A stretch of DNA of 5,466 nucleotides from Bacteroidales bacterium. GTDB lineage: Bacteria; Bacteroidota; Bacteroidia; Bacteroidales; GCA-2748055. The number at the start of each line of letters is the position of its first letter. The stretch's first letter is position 1. The notes beneath the pieces were generated by a model. That model worked only from the letters and a program-made list of their open reading frames with translations, made no database searches and had not been told where the DNA came from. Location of the stretch: NCBI GenBank assembly GCA_029934875.1, contig JAOZLK010000337.1, positions 1-5,466 of the forward strand. Reading direction: 5' to 3'. The position numbers and the translations under genes were made by a program. This document shows positions 1 through 5,466 of this stretch, piece by piece.

Positions 1-802
1 GGGTAAATTCATCGAGAAAATAAGTAGCCTCCAGATCAGTTTCAAAGTTTTCATCCACAAGCTCATCGATGGCTTCACTCAGTTGATTGATGTCCGCCCT
101 GGGATCAATCTTAAAATTGTTAAAGTACATGGTACCACCATATCCATCGATGGGGTAACCCTGCTGCTCCATGATATGGAATCCCACCAGTGCCTCAAAC
201 TGGTAAGTCGACTCCTCGGGAGGATCTTCCACAATTCCCACAATCTTTAAAAAACCACCTTCGCCAATCCTGATGGTTTTATTGAGTGCTTCTGCCTCAT
301 CAAAAAGTTTTCGGGCAAGGCTTTCGGTAATTACTATATGGTCTCTTTCAGTAAAGATCAAATCCTTAGATCCCTCCAGCAAGCGGAAAGAGAAAAAGTC
401 CAAAAAACTGCTATCCACCGCAAGTACCAGATCCTCGTCAAAGTATTTCATGGCAGGCTCATCCCCTCCACCGTCTATTTCTATGCCCAATTCAAAGAGC
501 TGGGCTTCGCTTACCCGGCAGCTGCTTAATACCTGAGGGAATTCTCTCGTAAGCAAATCACCATAAATCCCACCTGTTCTCTCGGAGGTATAATCAGATC
601 CATTCATGGCGACCCTCACATTCAGAAGATACATCTGCTCAATATCTTCATGGAATTTGTCAAATTTGAAGTCATACTGCACCCATGCCCAGAGGGTAAT
701 AAAAATGCCAAAGCCTATGGCCATCCCCACCAGGTTAATGAAGGTTATCAGTTTGTTTCTCCAGAGACTGCGGAGGGCGATAATGAAATAGTTACGAATC
801 AT
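1..802 (-). CDS. FtsX/MacB-like ABC transporter permease, N-terminal part (3' end outside window)
   Basis: This is the N-terminal 267 residues of an inner-membrane permease of the FtsX/MacB family, still open at the left edge. Start is the ATG at 802-800; an in-frame stop lies just upstream (ATG CGA TAA), so the start is well constrained. Residues 1-17 are a basic amphipathic segment (MIRNYFIIALRSLWRNK), followed by one transmembrane helix at about 18-41 (ITFINLVGMAIGFGIFITLW). Next comes the beginning of a MacB periplasmic core domain: YDFKFDKFHED at 43-53, VITESLARKLF at 157-167 and KIVGIVEDPPEESTYQFEAL at 186-205, all hallmark positions of Bacteroidota permeases of this type. These usually run to about 400 or 800 residues with the remaining helices C-terminal, so most of the membrane domain is missing here. 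Such permeases pair with a separate ATPase, not visible in this window; substrate (peptide, drug, lipoprotein or stress signal) cannot be read. It is divergent from a two-component system that may control it. No good Shine-Dalgarno lies close to the start. Family is confident, substrate unknown. Confidence 0.93.
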   Translation of the reverse strand, partial: MIRNYFIIALRSLWRNKLITFINLVGMAIGFGIFITLWAWVQYDFKFDKFHEDIEQMYLLNVRVAMNGSDYTSERTGGIYGDLLTREFPQVLSSCRVSEAQLFELGIEIDGGGDEPAMKYFDEDLVLAVDSSFLDFFSFRLLEGSKDLIFTERDHIVITESLARKLFDEAEALNKTIRIGEGGFLKIVGIVEDPPEESTYQFEALVGFHIMEQQGYPIDGYGGTMYFNNFKIDPRADINQLSEAIDELVDENFETDLEATYFLDEFT

Positions 803-825
803 GCTGTACTTTTATCGCATATCCT

Positions 826-840
826 TACAATATCGTGCCA
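826..840 (-). promoter_or_regulatory. sigma54-like -24/-12 element facing the permease gene (spacing one base short)
   Basis: Reading the minus strand from 840 to 826 gives TGGCACGATATTGTA. The -24 half matches the sigma54 consensus TGGCACG perfectly. The TTG of the -12 half is present, but one base closer than in TGGCAC-N5-TTGCW, and the conserved C of the -12 GC is T. If used, transcription would start near 814, about a dozen bases upstream of the permease ATG. The neighbouring NtrC-type activator makes a sigma54 promoter here plausible, but the spacing defect means it could be weak or chance. Confidence 0.4.
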
Positions 841-893
841 TATACCATATCTAACTTATATTATGACCTTTAGTATCTTCGGGTCTTATATAT

Positions 894-914
894 TGTGTTG
901 GAAAATCCAACACA
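894..914. repeat. perfect inverted repeat, candidate activator-binding site 1
   Basis: Arms TGTGTTGGA (894-902) and TCCAACACA (906-914) are perfectly complementary across a 3-base centre (AAA), giving a 21-bp palindrome centred at 904. No T-run follows and it lies between divergent genes, so a terminator is unlikely. Size and symmetry suit a site for a dimeric Fis-type HTH regulator. The core at 897-911 matches the core of the next repeat at 9 of 15 positions. Its centre is about 90 bp upstream of the predicted permease transcription start, the usual range for a sigma54 enhancer site. Binding by the adjacent regulator is inferred. Confidence 0.65.
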
Positions 915-917
915 GAC

Positions 918-934
918 TGTGGTTTTATCCCACA
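918..934. repeat. inverted repeat, candidate activator-binding site 2
   Basis: Arms TGTGG (918-922) and CCACA (930-934) flank a 7-base centre. Its core GTGGTTTTATCCCAC (919-933) aligns with the core of the preceding repeat at exactly 22 bp offset, sharing the pattern GTnGnnnnATCCnAC. Paired sites two helical turns apart are typical of cooperative binding by NtrC-type activators. It lies 32 bp upstream of the response regulator start, so it could also serve autoregulation. Confidence 0.5.
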
Positions 935-965
935 ATAAAGTAAATTTAACCAAAACAAGGTATCT

Positions 966-2339
966 ATGCCAAGGAAAGAGGGCTCCATACTTATTATAGA
1001 CGACAACAAGGACCTGCTTCTGGCCCTGAAGCTTTTCCTGTCCAGGCAATTTGAAAAGACCGACACCCTTTATAATCCCAACCTGATTCTCTCCGCCCTC
1101 GATAAGCAAAACTATGACGTGATCCTGCTGGATATGAATTTTAAGGCAGGAAGAGCCACCGGAAACGAGGGCATCTACTGGCTGCACCAGATTCTCGGGA
1201 AGGATCCCCTTGCCACAGTGGTATTTATTACTGCCTATGGCGATGTGGAACTGGCTGTAAAATCGATGAAAGAGGGAGCTGCCGATTTCATCATGAAATC
1301 GTGGGATGAACAAAAGATCCTGTCCACGCTGCATGCTGCCTACGAACTTCGCAAGAGCAAAATGGAGGTTTCCCTGCTGAGAAAGAAACAGGCCCACCTT
1401 TCAGGTGAAATCAGGTCTCAGTTTTCCGTTTGCAACTGTCCCTCAAAAGCTATGGAGGAGATCATGCAGATCTTGAAGAAGGTCGCTTCCACCGATGCCA
1501 GCGTGCTCATCCTGGGTGAAAGTGGTACAGGCAAGGAAGTCATAGCCAGGGAGATACACCGCTTATCGGAGCGGAAGAATGAAATTTTTGTTAAAGTCGA
1601 CCTGGGTGCCATTCCTGAAACCCTTTTTGAAAGCGAGCTCTTTGGTCATACAAGGGGAGCCTTTACCGATGCAAAGGAAGAGAAGGATGGCCGCTTTGTA
1701 ATCGCCTCCAAAGGGACCCTCTTCCTTGATGAGCTGGGCAACCTGCCCCTTGCCCTTCAAAGTAAGCTGCTATCTGCCATTCAAAACAGGGAAGTATTCC
1801 CCCTGGGATCTTCCAAACCCATCCCCATTGATGTAAGAATAATAACTGCCACCAACCTCCCCCTGCAGGAAATGATCAGCCAGTCTACCTTCAGGGAAGA
1901 TCTCTACTACCGCATCAATGCAATACAGGTGGAAATCCCCGCACTACGGGAGAGGAAGGAAGATATACCTGTGCTGGCGGAATTCTTCCTCCGGAAATAC
2001 AGTGAGCAATACAACAAAGCTTCCCTTCAACTTAAAAAGAAAGCCTTATCGGTCCTAATGCAGCACGGCTGGCCGGGCAACATCCGCGAGCTGGAACACA
2101 CCATTGAAAAAGGGGTGATCCTTTCCGGCGACATGGAAGTTGGCCCGGAACATCTTTTTCCGGCAAGTTCGTCAATGAAGGCCAGCCCGACAATTGATAC
2201 TTTTGACCTCGGGGCCAATGAAAAACGAATTATTGAGAAAGCGCTTCGCAGCGAAAGCGGTAATATAGCCTCATCCGCCAGGAAACTGGGCATTAACAGA
2301 TCCACCCTTTACCAGAAGATGAAGAAATATGGTCTTTAG
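966..2339 (+). CDS. NtrC/AtoC-family sigma54-dependent response regulator
   Basis: This is a cytoplasmic transcription activator of 457 residues with the normal three-domain layout. The receiver (about 6-128) has the acidic pair D12/D13, phospho-acceptor D56 in ILLDMNF, T89 and K111. The residue after K111 is serine rather than the usual proline, and about seven extra residues (AGRATGNEG) follow D56, as in Bacteroidota members. The AAA+ sigma54-interaction domain (about 155-385) has Walker A GESGTGKE at 184-191, the loop GAFTDA at 231-236 in place of GAFTGA, Walker B TLFLDELG at 251-258, sensor I RIITATN at 291-297, the FREDLYYRIN arginine-finger segment at 309-318 and sensor II GWPGNIREL at 368-376. 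A Fis-type HTH ends the protein (about 421-457, ARKLGINRSTLYQKMKKYGL). The ATG is preceded by AAGG with a 5-base gap. It overlaps the downstream kinase gene, its evident partner. The likely target is the divergent permease gene, by inference from the repeats between them. Confidence 0.95.
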   Translation: MPRKEGSILIIDDNKDLLLALKLFLSRQFEKTDTLYNPNLILSALDKQNYDVILLDMNFKAGRATGNEGIYWLHQILGKDPLATVVFITAYGDVELAVKSMKEGAADFIMKSWDEQKILSTLHAAYELRKSKMEVSLLRKKQAHLSGEIRSQFSVCNCPSKAMEEIMQILKKVASTDASVLILGESGTGKEVIAREIHRLSERKNEIFVKVDLGAIPETLFESELFGHTRGAFTDAKEEKDGRFVIASKGTLFLDELGNLPLALQSKLLSAIQNREVFPLGSSKPIPIDVRIITATNLPLQEMISQSTFREDLYYRINAIQVEIPALRERKEDIPVLAEFFLRKYSEQYNKASLQLKKKALSVLMQHGWPGNIRELEHTIEKGVILSGDMEVGPEHLFPASSSMKASPTIDTFDLGANEKRIIEKALRSESGNIASSARKLGINRSTLYQKMKKYGL

Positions 2340-3663
2340 TCGTTTCATATGGTCCATCATTGGTGGAATCCTTGCAATCACCGCAACGGCTCTTTTCCTG
2401 GGCTACTACATCCATCATCCGGGTTACCCGGTCACCATCTCCCTCCTGGGACTTGTGCTACTGCTCGAAACAGTGCTTCTAATCTGGCATGTGACAAGGA
2501 TAAGGCGCGATTTGCTCAGGCTGGTCCTGTCCCTTCGGAACGAAGATCCTACCCTCCGCTTCGCCCGCGATGGTAAAGATCCTTACTTCTCTGCAATCCA
2601 CAAAGGTTTCAATGAAATCATAAGCAACTTCAGGCTGGTCCGGCTGGACCGGGAAGCCGAGCAGAGATTCTTTGAAGCCACCATCAATCACATCCAGTTC
2701 GGGATCATTGCCTTCAACGAGAAGAGGGAGCTTGAAATGGTAAATCAGGCTTTTATAAGGCTTTTTTCATTGGAAAAAGAAATAGAAAAACTCTCCGAAC
2801 TGGAGGCAGTATCGCCAGGAATCCCAGCATGGCTGGGTAGCCTTGAGGATGGGACAGAATCTTTCCGGAAGTTCCAGTTGCAGGGAAGACCTCACCACCT
2901 CATATTCCTGGCCTCAAAAATGAAGATACTGGGCAGGATGGTCACCCTGGTTTCGGTACGGGACATCAGCAGGGAAATTGACGAGAACGAACTGGAAGCC
3001 TGGCAGAAACTGATGCGCGTGCTCCGCCATGAAATTCTCAACTCTGTAACTCCCATAAGGCTTCTGGCCGGCAGTATTTCAACTTCACTGAGTACTGAAA
3101 TGAGCAAAGAGGAGCTTGACGATATGAAAAATGGCCTGGAAACCATTCACCGCAGGGCTGCCGGTCTCTCCAGCTTCATGGATGCCTACTCCAACCTCTA
3201 CAGGGTCCCCGAGCTGGAGCTGAGAGAGTGCACGGGGGGAAAGCTCCTCCAAAGAGTTGCCTCCCTGTACAAAGAGCAATTTGAGAGTCAGAATGTAAGG
3301 GTATCAATTAAGTTTAGCGAGGGGATTAAGCCCTTCAGGATGGATCCAAAACTTATGGAACAGGTCCTTATGAACCTGGTGAAGAATGCCCTTGAAGCAC
3401 TCTCCGAAACCAAGGATGCGGCCCTCACCCTTTCAGCCCGGCAGGAAGAAGGCTCAAACATTCTGTGTATAAGCGATAACGGACCGGGAATCCCCGCCGA
3501 TCAGCTGGATCATATTTTCATGCCTTTCTACTCAACCAGGGAAGGGGGCAGCGGGGTGGGCCTCAGCTTTGCCCAGCACATTATGCGCCTTCACGGCGGA
3601 CGTATCCATGCAAGCTCACAACCAGGAAAAGGAAGTGAGTTCCAACTAATTTTTAAAAACTGA
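2329..3663 (+). CDS. membrane-bound sensor histidine kinase (NtrY/AtoS-like), partner of the upstream regulator
   Basis: This 444-residue inner-membrane kinase autophosphorylates on His and passes phosphate to the regulator encoded just upstream. Two transmembrane helices (about 6-28 and 35-55) are separated by a loop of only about six residues (HHPGYP), so there is no periplasmic sensor domain. A HAMP-like helical linker (about 56-112) and a PAS-like domain (about 113-215, FFEATINHIQFGIIAFNE onward) follow. The HisKA domain has H234 in VLRHEILNSVTPI, with E235xxN238 as the likely phosphatase motif. The HATPase domain shows the N box LMNLVKNALEAL (N353), G1 ISDNGPGIP (D383), F box FMPFYSTR and G2 GGSGVGLSFA (406-415). 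The start ATG lies inside the last codons of the regulator gene (11-nt overlap, GAAGA just upstream), implying translational coupling in one operon. The stimulus is unknown; signals within the membrane, from a partner protein, or via the PAS domain are the options. The 3' end overlaps the convergent glycosidase gene by 11 bp. Confidence 0.95.
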   Translation: MVFSRFIWSIIGGILAITATALFLGYYIHHPGYPVTISLLGLVLLLETVLLIWHVTRIRRDLLRLVLSLRNEDPTLRFARDGKDPYFSAIHKGFNEIISNFRLVRLDREAEQRFFEATINHIQFGIIAFNEKRELEMVNQAFIRLFSLEKEIEKLSELEAVSPGIPAWLGSLEDGTESFRKFQLQGRPHHLIFLASKMKILGRMVTLVSVRDISREIDENELEAWQKLMRVLRHEILNSVTPIRLLAGSISTSLSTEMSKEELDDMKNGLETIHRRAAGLSSFMDAYSNLYRVPELELRECTGGKLLQRVASLYKEQFESQNVRVSIKFSEGIKPFRMDPKLMEQVLMNLVKNALEALSETKDAALTLSARQEEGSNILCISDNGPGIPADQLDHIFMPFYSTREGGSGVGLSFAQHIMRLHGGRIHASSQPGKGSEFQLIFKN

Positions 3664-5466
3664 ATTGAGAAAGCAGGACCACGTAGAGCGCTTCCGGCGG
3701 GAGTTCCAGATCCACCCTGTCGCCGCGCCGCTTCAGTCCGATTTCTCTGTCAACATATCCGGCCGCATCCAGCAGGAAGGCCCTGCTAATACCCGGATTT
3801 GTAAGGGATATGCGGGTCAGTGTGGGAGCTGCCATCCACGGCATCCTGCCCGTATCAAGAATGCGGTAGCCCTGAACACTATCCCCGCGGAGCACGAAGG
3901 AGGCTTCCTCCTCTTTCCATCCCGTGGGACGATAGCTTGTTCCCGTTTGGATCAGGATCCTCTCGCTTTCCGAGAGTGGCGCATCATCCAGAGAAGCCAA
4001 TCCAACGGTAATGTAGTCGTTCTCCGATTCCACAGTCACGTCACCAAGGATAAATACACCTGTGGATTTCACAAATCCGCTTACACAGACAGCCTTTTCT
4101 GTTGAGAGTGTAAAGATCCCCTCCCGGTAATTCAGTTCCATTTCCCCCGTAATACTATTTACGTTTCCCTTTTCTTCATTGATCAATTGATCCAGCTTTC
4201 CGCTTATATAATTCTTCCCGGGATCTCCTCCATAACTAACCTTTACCGGCCCTGTAAGGAAAGTCAGGGCTGAGAGTCCTCCGTCAGATGCCCTGGTCTG
4301 AATTCCTTCAAGCTGGTCCCGGTTGGGATCGAAACTAATCTCCTCGCTTATCAGGGGGATCTCCCGCTTCCAGAGATCCTCCATGCTACGGTGTTCATGC
4401 ACGAGGGTCTCACCTTCACTAATGTAGCCCATCCTATACATCAGGGCATAGGCTGGGAACTGGGAAATGCCTCCCGGGGTGGAACAGGTCCAGCGATTCA
4501 TGGCATACATCCCTGCACTGTCCTTTGTAAATTCAAAATAGGGAAACTCCATGTAATCTTTAGATGTAACATAAAACCAGTAGAAGGCATCATGGCCGGT
4601 AAGTGACTGGTAGGCTGCAACCAGGGCTGGTGCCTCAGACTGGTAGATATGAGGCAGGTTCCATCCGCTTTCTGTCATAATCATGGGCGATCCGGCTACC
4701 TGTTTTACATTAATGGGGATTTTATCCGGATTTTTCAAAGCCGATTTACCCTGGTAGTAATGCCCGGGATCGATCCTCCAGCCATTGTTTTCCCCGGCAT
4801 GACCCGGTGCGTAATAGCGGTTCACCGCCGGCACCTCACAGGCAGAATAGCTCCAGCGCTCCAGGTCATTCAAACGAGTGGGATCGGCGGTCTTCCAGTT
4901 ATTTGGATTTATTAATTGCTTGCATCCCAGCTCATCCCTGTAAAAATCATGAATCTCCCTGTAGAATTCGTACTGCTGCATGGCCATGAAGCGGGTCTGA
5001 TCCTTTAGCCTCAGGGCTTTTGCCCCCTCCTGGGCCTGTGTCATCTCCCACACATGATAAAGGTCAATGACTCCTTTTCCCGGATCATCCCCGGGAAGGG
5101 CCTCGCCATTCCAGGCCTGCATTGCCTTCCCCAATGATCCGTACTCATCCTTGAGCCATGCGCCAAAACGCTTGCTCATCATTAACTTCAGCTCTGGTTT
5201 TGCCATGGAAATGGTCCAAAAGAAAACTCCGTCTTCGTTTTTGATCTGGATCAGGCCCACCGCAGGATCATCCTTCAGGGCAATGCCTGTATAAGGATTT
5301 ATTTCAGTGTATAGATAAGCTACCCAGCTTTTATAGGCCTGTTTCAGACGATCGTTAAAGTACATTACCCCCCAGAGTTCATCCTTCCCCGAATATCCTT
5401 CCAGCCCCCATTCTTCAGGAATCCAGCCTCCCATGTGCCCGTTGTGTGCCCAGAAGGGTGAGATTG
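3653..5466 (-). CDS. glycoside hydrolase-like protein, clan GH-A-type TIM barrel plus C-terminal beta domain (5' end outside window)
   Basis: The frame stays open to the right edge (ISPFWAHNGH precedes the first in-window Met at 5434), so the true start, any signal peptide and the first barrel strands lie outside. Counting from that Met, a conserved segment NPYTGIALKDDPAVGLIQ (46-63) leads into IKNED (64-68). N66-E67 fits the Asn-Glu acid/base at the end of strand 4 in clan GH-A. MTESGWNLP (253-261) supplies E255 as the likely nucleophile on strand 7. Between them are an EYGSLGKAMQAWNG helix as in GH42/agarase-type enzymes, a Tyr-rich helix (153-168) and the NRYYAPGHAGENNGWR loop (205-220). 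Residues from about 365 to 593 look like all-beta C-terminal domains. It presumably hydrolyses a polysaccharide or oligosaccharide outside the cytoplasm, but the substrate and the exact GH family cannot be named from sight. It converges on the kinase gene with an 11-bp overlap and no visible terminator. Fold and catalytic pair are fairly secure; activity is inferred. Confidence 0.85.
   Translation of the reverse strand, partial: ISPFWAHNGHMGGWIPEEWGLEGYSGKDELWGVMYFNDRLKQAYKSWVAYLYTEINPYTGIALKDDPAVGLIQIKNEDGVFFWTISMAKPELKLMMSKRFGAWLKDEYGSLGKAMQAWNGEALPGDDPGKGVIDLYHVWEMTQAQEGAKALRLKDQTRFMAMQQYEFYREIHDFYRDELGCKQLINPNNWKTADPTRLNDLERWSYSACEVPAVNRYYAPGHAGENNGWRIDPGHYYQGKSALKNPDKIPINVKQVAGSPMIMTESGWNLPHIYQSEAPALVAAYQSLTGHDAFYWFYVTSKDYMEFPYFEFTKDSAGMYAMNRWTCSTPGGISQFPAYALMYRMGYISEGETLVHEHRSMEDLWKREIPLISEEISFDPNRDQLEGIQTRASDGGLSALTFLTGPVKVSYGGDPGKNYISGKLDQLINEEKGNVNSITGEMELNYREGIFTLSTEKAVCVSGFVKSTGVFILGDVTVESENDYITVGLASLDDAPLSESERILIQTGTSYRPTGWKEEEASFVLRGDSVQGYRILDTGRMPWMAAPTLTRISLTNPGISRAFLLDAAGYVDREIGLKRRGDRVDLELPPEALYVVLLSQFSF

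Larger units (their letters stand above)
803..965. promoter_or_regulatory. divergent intergenic control region between permease and response regulator
   Basis: This 163-bp AT-rich gap separates the start codons of two divergent genes, so it must hold promoters for both. It contains two related inverted repeats (894-914 and 918-934) nearer the regulator gene and a sigma54-like element (826-840, minus strand) nearer the permease gene. I found no convincing Bacteroidota primary-sigma promoter (TTTG at -33, TAnnTTTG at -7) in either direction; the closest, TATATTGT near 888-895 on the plus strand, has two mismatches and is not called. No ORF or RNA hairpin with a poly-U tail is seen here. Confidence 0.75.

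Noticed and set aside
894..914. Palindrome as a rho-independent terminator
   Set aside because: There is no T-run after either arm and both flanking genes point away from it, so nothing needs terminating there.
273..943. Overlapping plus-strand open frames of 61-97 codons
   Set aside because: They are opposite the permease coding strand or extend into the intergenic region, have no credible start signals, and the minus-strand frame matches the FtsX/MacB family throughout.
870..1397. 175-codon open frame on the minus strand
   Set aside because: It lies opposite the receiver-domain coding region, shows no recognisable motif, and the plus-strand protein is an unambiguous response regulator. 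It is a shadow frame.
3665..4105. 146-codon open frame on the plus strand just after the kinase gene
   Set aside because: It is antisense to the well-formed C-terminal domain of the glycosidase and its translation has no family character.
5432..5434. ATG at 5434 as the true start of the glycosidase
   Set aside because: The frame remains open upstream to the window edge with a protein-like sequence (PFWAHNGH). Starting here would also remove the first strands of the barrel and any signal peptide.

Overview
The window looks like a piece of a Bacteroidota chromosome, possibly a Marinilabiliales/Prolixibacteraceae-like marine or anaerobic lineage, although the family-level guess is weak. The reasons are the typical Bacteroidota form of the FtsX/MacB-like permease N-terminus, an NtrC-type regulator with the GAFTDA variant of the sigma54-contact loop and an insertion after the receiver phospho-Asp, weak Shine-Dalgarno sites, and a large secreted-type glycosidase nearby. 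There are four protein-coding genes and one regulatory intergenic region. I see no RNA genes, mobile elements or CRISPR.

Layout. Positions 1-802 (minus strand) hold the first 267 codons of a MacB/FtsX-family ABC transporter permease that runs off the left edge. Positions 803-965 are a divergent intergenic region. It contains two inverted repeats of related sequence spaced 22 bp apart (two helical turns), and a sigma54-like element facing the permease. Positions 966-2339 (plus) encode an NtrC-family response regulator with receiver, AAA+ and Fis-type HTH domains. Positions 2329-3663 (plus) encode its membrane-bound sensor histidine kinase, overlapping the regulator by 11 nt. Positions 3653-5466 (minus) hold the C-terminal 603 or so residues of a clan GH-A-like glycoside hydrolase. 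It converges on the kinase, overlaps its last 11 bp, and runs off the right edge.

How the genes may work together. The kinase phosphorylates the receiver of the regulator. The regulator would then bind the paired palindromes as an upstream activating sequence and drive sigma54-dependent transcription of the divergent permease, about 90-110 bp away. The kinase has two transmembrane helices joined by a loop of only about six residues, so it has no extracytoplasmic sensor domain. Together with the divergent FtsX-type permease this resembles, by analogy only, a Bce-type arrangement in which the transporter supplies the signal to an intramembrane-sensing kinase. The glycosidase is probably functionally separate, being on the opposite strand with a different class of product.
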